Assembly: GCF_010993975.1 (NCBI RefSeq)
Contig: NZ_JAACZO010000043.1
Location: forward strand, 124,001-188,000
Reading direction: 5' to 3'
DNA from: Halomonas faecis
GTDB taxonomy: Bacteria; Pseudomonadota; Gammaproteobacteria; Pseudomonadales; Halomonadaceae
DNA: 64,000 nucleotides
Shown here: piece after piece, positions 7,900 through 15,555 of the stretch
Position numbering within the stretch: the first letter of the stretch is position 1
Layout: each line of letters starts with the position of its first letter
The notes under the pieces: model-generated
Told to the model about the DNA's origin: nothing
The model's database searches: none
What the model saw: the letters and a program-made list of their open reading frames with translations, nothing else
Program-made: the position numbers and the translations under genes

Positions 7900-8751
7900 A
7901 TGACGACATACCGCCAACCGCGACACCTGAGTTTCGACCTCGACGAGGCGCCATTGGCGCCTGGTGAGGTCGCCATCGTCGGCGCCGGGCCGGGCGACCC
8001 GGGCCTGCTGACCCTACGTGCCCTGTCGCTGCTGCAGCAGGCCGACTGCCTGGTTTTCGACCGCCTGGTCTCCCAGGAAGTGCTGGCGCTGGCGAGCCCC
8101 GGCGTAGAGCGTTTCTACGTCGGTAAGGCGGCGAGTCACCATGCCCTGCCTCAGGAAGAAACCAACGCTCTGCTGGTGCGCCTGGCCCGCGACGGACAGC
8201 GGGTGCTGCGTCTCAAGGGCGGCGACCCCTACATCTTCGGCCGCGGCGGTGAGGAGGCCGAGTACCTCATCGAGCATGGCATCGGCTTTCGCGTGGTGCC
8301 GGGCATCACCTCGGCATCCGGCTGTTCCACCTACTCGGGTTTTCCGCTCACCCATCGCGACTTCGCCCAGAGCGTCACCTTCGTCACCGGCCACGCCAAG
8401 GCGGACGGCGAACTGGCGCTGGACTGGTCGGCGCTGGCGGTGCCCAATCACACCGTGGTGTTCTACATGGGGCTGGCCAACGCCGAACTGATCAGTCGCG
8501 AAATGCAACGCCATGGGTTGCCCGCCTCGCATCCGGTAGCGCTGGTGGAGCGCGGCACCACCCCCGAGCAGCGCCATGTACTGGCCACTCTAGGTGATGT
8601 TGTCGAGGTCATCGAGCGCGAGGCGTTCCGCCCGCCGACCCTCATCGTGGTGGGCGAGGTGGTTCGCCTGGCCGATCATCTGGCGCCGGCAATGACCAAC
8701 CTGACCCGGCATGCGATGGAGGAACCGCCCATGGGGAGGCTGGCACTGTGA
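7900..8751 (+). CDS. nirE: NirE, uroporphyrinogen-III C-methyltransferase
   Basis: The 283-residue protein is a SUMT-type methyltransferase. It has the N-terminal VAIVGAGPGDPGLLTLRA loop, RLKGGDPYIFGRGGEE, and VPGITSASGCSTYSGFPLTHR. It makes precorrin-2 from uroporphyrinogen III with two SAM, the first step dedicated to siroheme and heme d1. Position inside nirDLGHJ-E-N identifies it as NirE rather than a cobalamin-pathway CobA. The N-terminus has about 20 extra residues before the conserved core. GGGGAG precedes ATG 7900, and the stop overlaps the GTG start of nirN. Confidence 0.92.
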   Translation: MTTYRQPRHLSFDLDEAPLAPGEVAIVGAGPGDPGLLTLRALSLLQQADCLVFDRLVSQEVLALASPGVERFYVGKAASHHALPQEETNALLVRLARDGQRVLRLKGGDPYIFGRGGEEAEYLIEHGIGFRVVPGITSASGCSTYSGFPLTHRDFAQSVTFVTGHAKADGELALDWSALAVPNHTVVFYMGLANAELISREMQRHGLPASHPVALVERGTTPEQRHVLATLGDVVEVIEREAFRPPTLIVVGEVVRLADHLAPAMTNLTRHAMEEPPMGRLAL

Positions 8752-10289
8752 ACCTGCGCATCACCGTGACGACTCTGTTGACCGGAGCCCTGTGGGGGCT
8801 CGGCGTGATGGCATCGCCAGCATTGGCCGAGACGCCGGATCCGCACATGCTCTACAACCAGCACTGCTCCGCCTGCCACGGCGTGGGGCGGCTGGGCGGA
8901 ATCGGGCCGGCGTTGCTGCCGGAAAACCTATCGCGACTCAAGCCCGACGCGGCCCAGGAGGTGATTCGTGACGGTCGCCCGGCCACGCAGATGCCGGCCT
9001 TCGGTGCGTTGCTCGACGATGACGAAGTCGCCGCACTGGCCGAGTGGATCTATGAGCCGCCCGAGGAAGAACCGACCTGGACGGATGACGACATCCTCGC
9101 CAGCCATGTCGTCGATCATCCTTACGGGAGTCTGCCCGACGAACCGGGGTTCGAGGTCGAGGATCTCAAGAACCTCTTCATCGTGGTGGAGACGGGCGAC
9201 CACCACGTCAGCCTGCTTGATGGCGACACCTTCGAGCGCATCGAGCGCTTTCCCAGCCGCTATGCTCTGCATGGCGGGCCCAAGTACACGCCGGATGGCC
9301 GTTACGTCTACTTCGGCTCCCGCGATGGCTGGATCACCAAGTACGACATCTACAACCTCGAAGTCACCGCCGAGGTGCGTGCCGGCATCAACATGCGCAA
9401 TATCGCCGTCTCGGCCGATGGCCGCTACGTGATGGCCGCCAACTACCTGCCGCACACCCTGGTGCTGTTCGATGCCCGCAATCTCGAGCTGATCGCCACC
9501 CTGCCGGTGGAGGCCGAGAACGGCGAGACCTCGCGGGTCAGCGCGGTGTACACGGCGCCGCCGCGCAATAGCTTCGTCGCCGCCCTCAAGGACATTCCCG
9601 AGATCTGGGAGGTCCGCTGGCCCGAACAGCGTGCCGAAGGTGACGAGCCGCTGGTCGGCGACTTCGCTCTGCATCGCATGGCGGCGCCGGACTATATGGA
9701 TGACTTCTTCTTCGATCAGTCGTACCGCTACCTGGTGGGTGCATCCCGCGGCGACGGCGGCGGTGGCGTGGTGTTCGACATGGATGCAGAGGAAAAGGTG
9801 GCCGACCTGCCGCTGGAGGGCATGCCCCACCTGGGCGCCGGCACCACCTGGGAACTCGACGGGCGCCGGGTGATGGCGATCCCGCACATCGACAAGGGGC
9901 TGGTGTCGGTGTTCGACATGAGCGACTGGTCGCTGATCACCCACATCGAGACCGACGGGCCGGGCTTCTTCATGCGCAGCCACGAGAACTCGCCCTACGT
10001 GTGGGTGGACGTCTTCTTCGGCCCCAACCACGACCGCATTCACGTGATCGACAAGCAGACGCTGGAGATCGCCGAAACGCTGATTCCCGAGCCCGGCAAG
10101 ACGGCCGCCCATGTGGAGTTCGATCGCGACGGCGAGACCCTGCTGCTGAGCATCTGGGACGACGACGGCGCGCTGCTGCGCATCGACGCCGAGACGCTGG
10201 AGGAGCTCGACCGCATGCCGATGAAGAAGCCTTCGGGCAAGTACAACGTATGGAACAAGACGCAGTACGAGGAAGGAACCAGCCACTGA
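8748..10289 (+). CDS. nirN: NirN, periplasmic c/d1-type dihydro-heme d1 dehydrogenase
   Basis: The 513-residue protein has a signal peptide ending SPALAE, one heme c site (C40-S-A-C43-H44) and a d1-type propeller that starts near residue 130. The propeller features ALHGGPKYTPDGRYVYFGSR and the ending MKKPSGKYNVWNKT are those of NirN, not NirS, which has a different second heme-binding region and is longer. NirN oxidises dihydro-heme d1 to heme d1 and hands it to NirS. The start is GTG 8748, overlapping the nirE stop (GTGA). It is the last gene of the operon. Confidence 0.9.
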   Translation: MNLRITVTTLLTGALWGLGVMASPALAETPDPHMLYNQHCSACHGVGRLGGIGPALLPENLSRLKPDAAQEVIRDGRPATQMPAFGALLDDDEVAALAEWIYEPPEEEPTWTDDDILASHVVDHPYGSLPDEPGFEVEDLKNLFIVVETGDHHVSLLDGDTFERIERFPSRYALHGGPKYTPDGRYVYFGSRDGWITKYDIYNLEVTAEVRAGINMRNIAVSADGRYVMAANYLPHTLVLFDARNLELIATLPVEAENGETSRVSAVYTAPPRNSFVAALKDIPEIWEVRWPEQRAEGDEPLVGDFALHRMAAPDYMDDFFFDQSYRYLVGASRGDGGGGVVFDMDAEEKVADLPLEGMPHLGAGTTWELDGRRVMAIPHIDKGLVSVFDMSDWSLITHIETDGPGFFMRSHENSPYVWVDVFFGPNHDRIHVIDKQTLEIAETLIPEPGKTAAHVEFDRDGETLLLSIWDDDGALLRIDAETLEELDRMPMKKPSGKYNVWNKTQYEEGTSH

Positions 10290-10356
10290 GACGCAAAGCC
10301 GTCAGCCGACTTCGGTTGCCCGTTCCGGCGACGGCCACTCTTCGTAAGAAGCATTC

Positions 10357-10370
10357 TTGATACTTGTCAT
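10357..10370. promoter_or_regulatory. DNR/FNR-like box upstream of nnrS
   Basis: TTGAT-ACTT-GTCAT differs by one base from TTGAT-N4-GTCAA. Its centre is about 71 bp upstream of ATG 10435. A start at the in-frame TTG 10357 would place the coding region over this box, which favours the downstream ATG for nnrS. Confidence 0.6.
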
Positions 10371-10434
10371 GGAAGCCGCGCGTCAGTTGGCGCACAATGC
10401 GCATGTCCAAGCGTTTTACTCAGGTATCGCGACC

Positions 10435-11646
10435 ATGCCGTCCTCTTCGTCTTCCCTGTCTTCTACCACGTTGGCGCGCCTGCCCGTGGCGCGTCTGGCC
10501 TTCCGCCCCTTCTTCCTGCTGGCGGCGCTGTTCAGCGTCCTCTCCATGGTGGTGTGGTTCGCCTTCTGGCACGGTGACATCCTGTTGCGCCCCTACGGCG
10601 GGCTGATGTTCTGGCATCAGCACGAGATGCTCTTCGGCTTTGCCATGGCCGTGGTCGCGGGTTTTCTGCTCACTGCGGTGCAGAACTGGACGGGGTTGCC
10701 GAGCCTCAAGGGAGGGCCGCTGCTGGCGCTGGTGGCCACCTGGTTGGCGGCGCGACTGCTGATGGCCTTTCCCCTGGGGCTGCCGGCCTGGCTGCTGGCA
10801 TTCGTCGATCTGCTCTTTCTGCCAGCGGTGGCGGCGGTCATGGCGCGCCTGGTCATTGCTGCAAAGCGCTGGCGCAACCTGGTCTTCCTGCCCGCGCTCA
10901 CACTGCTCTTCATTGCCAACCTGGCCATGCACCTCGGCGTGATGAATGGCGATGCCGACCTCATCCGCCAGGCGTCCTATCTGGCGGTGCTGTTGATCAC
11001 GCTGCTGATGGTGGTGGTCGGCGGTCGAGTGATCGCCATGTTCACGGCCAATCGCCTGGGACGACCGAGGAAGGCACCCATTCCGGGGTTGGAATACGCC
11101 AGCCTGGGTAGCGTCATGGCACTGGTGCTGGCTCAACTGCTGGCCATGCTGGGGCTGACGCTGCCGGCGCCCTTGCTGGCTGCCCTCATGGGGCTGGCGG
11201 CAGTGGCCAATGGGCTACGCTTGGCGCGCTGGGATGGCTTGGCGAGCTGGCGTGAACCGCTGCTGTGGGGACTGCATGTCAGCTATGCGTTCATACCGAT
11301 TGGGCTGGCCATGTGGGCGCTCTCGCAGCTGGGCAGCTTTCGCGCCGAACTCGCCGTGCATGCCCTGACCATCGGTGGCATGGGCACCATGATGTTGGCC
11401 ATGATGTCGCGCGTTGCGCTTGGCCACACCGCGCGTCCCATCCGTACCCTGCCGGGCATCGGCGTGGCGCTGGGATTGATGGTGGCGGCCGCGTTGCTGC
11501 GCTCGCCGGTGCTGGCCCTGTTTCCGCAGATCACCCACTGGACCTACAACCTGGGCATCATCTTCTGGTGTCTGGCCTACGGCGTTTTCCTGTTCCACTA
11601 TACGGTGCCATTGCTGTCGTCGCGTGCCGATGGCCAGGACGGCTAG
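10435..11646 (+). CDS. nnrS: NnrS-family heme-copper membrane protein
   Basis: The 403-residue membrane protein has about twelve hydrophobic segments and the NnrS-typical RLAFRPFFLLAALFSVLSM start, followed by the histidine motif FWHQHEMLFGFAMAVVAGFLLTA. A later HALTIGGMGTMMLAMMSRVALGHTAR is also typical. NnrS proteins are anaerobically induced and protect cells against NO-derived stress; a precise reaction is not established. ATG 10435 is chosen because the residues before it come from the promoter box at 10357-10370; the ribosome site is weak. The gene lies between nirN and a SirB2-like gene, within a region of DNR-box promoters. Confidence 0.88.
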   Translation: MPSSSSSLSSTTLARLPVARLAFRPFFLLAALFSVLSMVVWFAFWHGDILLRPYGGLMFWHQHEMLFGFAMAVVAGFLLTAVQNWTGLPSLKGGPLLALVATWLAARLLMAFPLGLPAWLLAFVDLLFLPAVAAVMARLVIAAKRWRNLVFLPALTLLFIANLAMHLGVMNGDADLIRQASYLAVLLITLLMVVVGGRVIAMFTANRLGRPRKAPIPGLEYASLGSVMALVLAQLLAMLGLTLPAPLLAALMGLAAVANGLRLARWDGLASWREPLLWGLHVSYAFIPIGLAMWALSQLGSFRAELAVHALTIGGMGTMMLAMMSRVALGHTARPIRTLPGIGVALGLMVAAALLRSPVLALFPQITHWTYNLGIIFWCLAYGVFLFHYTVPLLSSRADGQDG

Positions 11647-11711
11647 CCTGCCTGCACCTCGCGCCAGCTTCGAGTGACGATTCTGCCCGCAGCCCGCAGC
11701 TGGAGTCGACC

Positions 11712-12116
11712 ATGCTGGAGTACTACCTGCCGATCAAGCATCTGCACTTGCTGACCGTGACGCTGAGCCTGGCGTTCTTCCTGGTGCGCGCAGTGTGGTC
11801 GGTGCGCCAGGCATCGATTCTGCAGCGCCGCTGGGTGAAGGTGTTGCCTCACGTCAACGACACGCTGCTGCTCACCTTCGGGATATTGCTGATGGTAATG
11901 TTGTCGATGTGGCCTCACCAGCACCTCTGGCTTGCCGCCAAGCTCGTCGCTCTACTGCTCTACATCGGCCTGGGCACCTTGGCGATCAAGCGCGGACGCC
12001 GCCCCGTCACCCGAGCCGTGGCGGCGGTGGCAGCAGTAGCGGCCTTCGCCTACATGGTGGGGGCTGCCGTCGCTCATCACCCGCTCTCCTGGTTGGCGAT
12101 CCTGTCAGCTGGCTGA
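11712..12116 (+). CDS. SirB2-family membrane protein
   Basis: The 134-residue protein has four predicted membrane segments and the SirB2 pattern: YYLPIKHLHLLTVTLSLAFFLVRAVW near the start, LPHVNDTLLLTFGILL in the middle and LWLAAKLVALLLYIGLGTLAIKRG after it. The biochemical role of the family is unknown despite the historical link to an invasion regulator. Homologues often neighbour nnrS or respiratory genes. GGAG precedes ATG 11712. It lies 65 bp after nnrS in the same direction, so cotranscription is likely. Confidence 0.8.
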   Translation: MLEYYLPIKHLHLLTVTLSLAFFLVRAVWSVRQASILQRRWVKVLPHVNDTLLLTFGILLMVMLSMWPHQHLWLAAKLVALLLYIGLGTLAIKRGRRPVTRAVAAVAAVAAFAYMVGAAVAHHPLSWLAILSAG

Positions 12117-12178
12117 CGCGTCACGGGTGTCTATACTGAGGGCGCGTCAACGATTCACTCGCCAGGAAGAATGAACCC

Positions 12179-12496
12179 ATGAGCGATCACTCTCTCCCCA
12201 GCGGTGCCGGCAAGGTGGCCGAGGAATATCCGGCGGTATGGGAGGCGTTCGAGACTCTCGGTCAACGCTGCGCCGAAAGTGGGCCACTGGATGCGCGCAC
12301 CCGCCGGTTGGTCAAGCTCGCCCTGGCGGCAGGCGCCGGCTCCGAGGGCGCCGTTCACTCCCATGTGCGGCGAGGCCTGCGTGAGGGCATCGAGCCCGAA
12401 GCGTTGCGCCAGGTTGCCCTGCTGGCCGTACCCACGCTGGGCTTGCCGGCCGGCGTTGCATCGCTGACCTGGATCGACGATATCGTCGAGAGCTGA
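12179..12496 (+). CDS. Carboxymuconolactone decarboxylase-like (AhpD-fold) protein without CxxC
   Basis: The 105-residue protein matches the small CMD/AhpD-like fold, with DARTRRLVKLALAAGAGSEGAVHSHVRRGLREG at the position of the usual active-site region. AhpD-like members have CxxC plus His there. Here both cysteines are absent (GSEGAVHSH), while His remains, so a peroxidase role through thiols is unlikely. The substrate is unknown. CAGGAAGA precedes ATG 12179. The gene lies between the SirB2-like gene and the norC promoter; small CMD-like genes are common near nor and nir loci, but what they do there is unclear. Confidence 0.78.
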   Translation: MSDHSLPSGAGKVAEEYPAVWEAFETLGQRCAESGPLDARTRRLVKLALAAGAGSEGAVHSHVRRGLREGIEPEALRQVALLAVPTLGLPAGVASLTWIDDIVES

Positions 12497-12593
12497 GTCG
12501 CATGTGCTGGATTTCTCCGGTCGGCCTGCGACATCGTGTCGCGAGTCGCCAGGCGGCGCCATGATCGCGGCGGTGTCGCTTCTTTCCTCCAAT

Positions 12594-12607
12594 TTGACCA
12601 AGGTCAA
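12594..12607. promoter_or_regulatory. DNR/FNR box for norCB
   Basis: TTGAC-CAAG-GTCAA has perfect inverted arms. It is centred about 134 bp before the norC start codon and just upstream of the NsrR-like palindrome at 12635-12663, so an activator site is followed by a likely repressor site. Confidence 0.85.
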
Positions 12608-12634
12608 TGCCCGGGCGGGGTGGCTCCTGCTATT

Positions 12635-12663
12635 CTAAACATGCATCATAAATGCATGTTTAG
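12635..12663. promoter_or_regulatory. NsrR-type operator at norC
   Basis: A perfect 12-bp inverted repeat (CTAAACATGCAT and ATGCATGTTTAG) is separated by 5 nt. Its core at 12638-12660 matches the NsrR 11-1-11 pattern (AAnATGCAT ... ATGCATnTT) at all but two fixed positions near the centre. NsrR is the NO-sensing Fe-S repressor that often controls NO detoxification genes. The centre lies about 40 bp downstream of the DNR box, roughly where RNA polymerase would sit. No nsrR gene is in the window. Confidence 0.75.
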
Positions 12664-12734
12664 AAAAAGGGGTGGGACCGGTCGATGACGGCTGCGGGTC
12701 CCGCAAATGCCAAGCAAGCAAGGGGGGATGGCCC

Positions 12735-13187
12735 ATGACCGAAGGCCTCACCAAGGCAGCGGCCCGCAATATCTTCTATGGCGGCTCGCTGTTTTTCTTC
12801 CTGTTGTTTACCGCGCTGACGGCTCATAGCCATTGGTACATGGTCAACACGTCCACCGACAAAGAGGGGTTGACCGACTCCGTCGAGCTCGGCAAGCACG
12901 TCTGGGAAGAGAACATGTGCATCAACTGCCACAGCATCATGGGCGAGGGTGCCTACTTCGCGCCGGAGCTGGCCAACGTCTGGGAGCGCTATGGCGGCCA
13001 CGACAACCCGGAAGGCGCACGCATGGCACTGACCGCCTGGATGCGAGCCCAGCCGACCGGCGCGGAAGGGCGTCGCCAGATGCCGTATTTCGACCTCAGC
13101 GACGAGGAGATGAATGCGCTGATCGACTTCCTCAAGTGGACCGACTCCATCGACGACCAGGATTGGCCACCGCACCCCGCGGGTTGA
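12735..13187 (+). CDS. norC: NorC, cytochrome c subunit of nitric oxide reductase
   Basis: The 150-residue subunit is anchored by one N-terminal helix (about residues 13-31, FYGGSLFFFLLFTALT). It has one heme c site CINCH at 62-66 and an axial Met at about 116 (RRQMPYFDL). NorC passes electrons from periplasmic donors to NorB, which reduces NO to nitrous oxide. ATG 12735 is preceded by AGGGGGG. The promoter region of 238 bp holds a DNR box and an NsrR-like operator. norB follows after 47 bp. Confidence 0.96.
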   Translation: MTEGLTKAAARNIFYGGSLFFFLLFTALTAHSHWYMVNTSTDKEGLTDSVELGKHVWEENMCINCHSIMGEGAYFAPELANVWERYGGHDNPEGARMALTAWMRAQPTGAEGRRQMPYFDLSDEEMNALIDFLKWTDSIDDQDWPPHPAG

Positions 13188-13234
13188 GCGGCGTGACGTG
13201 AGTCCGGGTTGATGATGCAAGGAGAACGATACCG

Positions 13235-14581
13235 ATGAAATACGAAACCCAGAAGGTGGCCTTGCCATTCTTCATGGTGGCCATGGCGCTCTTCGCACTG
13301 CAGATCGTCTTCGGTCTGCTGGCGGCCACCGTCTATATCGCACCCAACTTCATGGCTGAAGTGATGCCCTTCAACATCATGCGTGTCAGCCATACTAACC
13401 TGCTGATCGTATGGCTGTTGATCGGCTTCATGGGCAGCACCTACTATCTGATGCCCGAAGAGGCCGAGCAGGAGATTCACAGCCCAGGGCTTGCCTACCT
13501 GCAGCTGGCAATCTTCGCCTTTGCCGGTGCAGCGGCGCTGGTCGGCTACCAGTTCGGCATCCACGAAGGGCGCGAGTTTCTCGAGCAGCCGTTCTGGATC
13601 AAGGTGCTGATCACCATTTCCTATCTGATCTTCCTATTCAACACCAGCATGACCCTGCTCAAGGGGCGCAAGACGGCCATCAACCTGGTGCTGATGCTGG
13701 GCCTGTGGCTGGCGGCGGTGTTCTGGCTGTTCGCCTTCTACAATCCTTCGAACCTCGCCGTGGACAAGCTCTACTGGTGGTGGGTCGTGCACCTGTGGGT
13801 CGAAGGCGTGTGGGAGTTGATCATGGCCTCGCTGCTCGGCTACCTGTTGATCAAGATGTCCGGCGTCGACCGCGAGGTCATCGAGAAGTGGCTCTACGTC
13901 ATCGTCGGCCTGTCGCTGTTCTCGGGTCTGCTGGGTACCGGACACCACTACTACTGGATCGGTGCGCCGAGCTACTGGCAGCCCATCGGGAGCATCTTCT
14001 CCACCCTCGAGGTGATCCCGTTCTTCGCCATGGTGGTGTTCGCCTTCTACATGTTCTGGAAAGGCAGCCGTAACCATCCCAACAAGGCGGCCATGCTGTG
14101 GGCACTGGGCTGTCCGACCATTGCCTTCTTCGGCGCCGGCGTGTGGGGCTTCATGCACACTCTGTCGTTCATCAACTACTACACCCACGGCACCCAGGTC
14201 ACTGCGGCGCACGGCCACCTGGCCTTCTACGGTGCCTACGTGATGCTGATCCTGGGCATCATCACCTACGCCATGCCGCAGCTGCGTCGCGTGCAGCCGT
14301 ACAACCAGGTGATGAACATGTGGGGCTTCTGGATCATGACCTCGGCCATGTGCTTCATGACCTTCACCCTGACCTTTGCCGGCGTCGTTCAGACTCACCT
14401 GCAGCGGGTGCTGGGCATGAACTACATGGAGGTGCAGAGCCAGCTCGACCTCTTCTACATCATGCGTCTGGGCTCTGGCGTCGCGGTGACCGTGGCTGCC
14501 GTGATGCTGCTCTACTCCTTCTTCGGTCCGTCACGCGAGCAGGTGCCTGCCACCAGCGCGCCGTTGACTGCATCCGAGTGA
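13235..14581 (+). CDS. norB: NorB, catalytic subunit of nitric oxide reductase
   Basis: The 448-residue integral membrane protein has twelve predicted helices and the full heme-copper oxidase ligand set of NorB. His53 (SHTNLL) and His328 would bind heme b; His326 (AAHGHLAFYG) would bind heme b3; His186, His237 and His238 (GTGHHYYW) would bind the non-heme iron. The characteristic glutamate follows at 190 in HLWVEGVWEL. The short form with a separate NorC indicates the cytochrome-c-dependent cNor rather than quinol-dependent qNor. GGAGAACG precedes ATG 13235. A strong hairpin lies after the stop, before norQ. Confidence 0.97.
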   Translation: MKYETQKVALPFFMVAMALFALQIVFGLLAATVYIAPNFMAEVMPFNIMRVSHTNLLIVWLLIGFMGSTYYLMPEEAEQEIHSPGLAYLQLAIFAFAGAAALVGYQFGIHEGREFLEQPFWIKVLITISYLIFLFNTSMTLLKGRKTAINLVLMLGLWLAAVFWLFAFYNPSNLAVDKLYWWWVVHLWVEGVWELIMASLLGYLLIKMSGVDREVIEKWLYVIVGLSLFSGLLGTGHHYYWIGAPSYWQPIGSIFSTLEVIPFFAMVVFAFYMFWKGSRNHPNKAAMLWALGCPTIAFFGAGVWGFMHTLSFINYYTHGTQVTAAHGHLAFYGAYVMLILGIITYAMPQLRRVQPYNQVMNMWGFWIMTSAMCFMTFTLTFAGVVQTHLQRVLGMNYMEVQSQLDLFYIMRLGSGVAVTVAAVMLLYSFFGPSREQVPATSAPLTASE

Positions 14582-14587
14582 GTGCTC

Positions 14588-14615
14588 GTCGACGGGGCGC
14601 TTGCGCCCCGTCGAC
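14588..14615 (+). terminator. Strong hairpin between norB and norQ
   Basis: A perfect 13-bp stem (GTCGACGGGGCGC with its complement) has only 2 nt between the arms, so the real loop is slightly larger. It starts 7 nt after the norB stop and ends 18 nt before norQ. There is no T-run. It could be a partial terminator or an mRNA-stabilising element that lowers norQD relative to norCB. Confidence 0.6.
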
Positions 14616-14633
14616 CCTTCTCCTGGAGTGACC

Positions 14634-15449
14634 ATGTCCGATACCGCCATTGCCAGCGATCCTGCCGTCGAGCAGACGCTGCCCTATTACGAGCCGGTCG
14701 GCAGCGAATGCGCGCTGTTCGAGCAGGCCTACCAGCAGCGACTGCCGTTGCTGCTCAAGGGGCCGACCGGCTGCGGCAAGACCCGTTTCGTCAGCCACAT
14801 GGCGGCGAAGCTCGGGCGGCCGCTGTTCACCGTCTCGTGTCACGACGACCTCACCGCCGCCGACCTCACCGGTCGTTACCTGCTGCAGGGTGGCGAAACG
14901 CGCTGGGTCGACGGTCCGCTGACCCGCGCCGTGCGCGAGGGCGGCATCTGTTACCTCGACGAGGTGGTCGAGGCACGCAAGGACGTCACCGTGGTGTTGC
15001 ACCCGTTGACCGACGACCGTCGCCTGCTACCGCTGGAACGCACCGGCGAGCTGCTCGAGGCGCCGGACGATTTCATGCTGGTGGTTTCCTACAACCCCGG
15101 CTATCAGCACATCCTCAAGTCGCTCAAGCCGAGCACCCGCCAGCGTTTCGTGGCGATGTCGTTCGATTTTCCGCCCCCCAAGGCAGAGTGCGAGATCGTC
15201 GCCCGCGAGAGCGGCCTGGCTTACGATCGCTGCGCTGCCCTGGTCAACCTGGCCTCGCGGCTGCGCGCCATGAAGGGCCAGGATCTGGAAGAGGGCGTGT
15301 CTACGCGTCTTCTCGTCTATTGTGCGACCCTGATCGCCGCAGGGATGCCGATCCTCGAAGCGACCCAGGCGACCCTGGTGGAACCGCTCTCCGACGATCA
15401 GGACGTTCAGGAAGGGCTGCTGGAATCGATCAAGGCAACCTTTGGGTAA
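14634..15449 (+). CDS. norQ: NorQ, MoxR-type AAA+ ATPase for NO reductase maturation
   Basis: The 271-residue ATPase has Walker A GPTGCGKT (about residues 43-50), Walker B ICYLDEVVEA, and the MoxR-like segment SYNPGYQHILKSLKPSTRQRF. With NorD it acts in the cytoplasm to insert the non-heme iron into NorB. Order norCBQD is the common one. GGAG precedes ATG 14634. A 100-bp gap without a clear feature precedes norD. Confidence 0.94.
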   Translation: MSDTAIASDPAVEQTLPYYEPVGSECALFEQAYQQRLPLLLKGPTGCGKTRFVSHMAAKLGRPLFTVSCHDDLTAADLTGRYLLQGGETRWVDGPLTRAVREGGICYLDEVVEARKDVTVVLHPLTDDRRLLPLERTGELLEAPDDFMLVVSYNPGYQHILKSLKPSTRQRFVAMSFDFPPPKAECEIVARESGLAYDRCAALVNLASRLRAMKGQDLEEGVSTRLLVYCATLIAAGMPILEATQATLVEPLSDDQDVQEGLLESIKATFG

Positions 15450-15555
15450 GACGGTGCCTTATCGCGAGGTGTATCGGGGGCGGGCCTGCCGCCGGGCTAG
15501 TCCCGAGCAAAGAGCGCCGACATGAATTAACGTCTTCTCGCTCAGGAGATTGATG

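Noticed and set aside
8748..10289. Naming the c/d1 protein NirS
   Set aside because: The propeller motifs, shorter length and place after nirE are those of NirN; NirS would be expected first in its operon.
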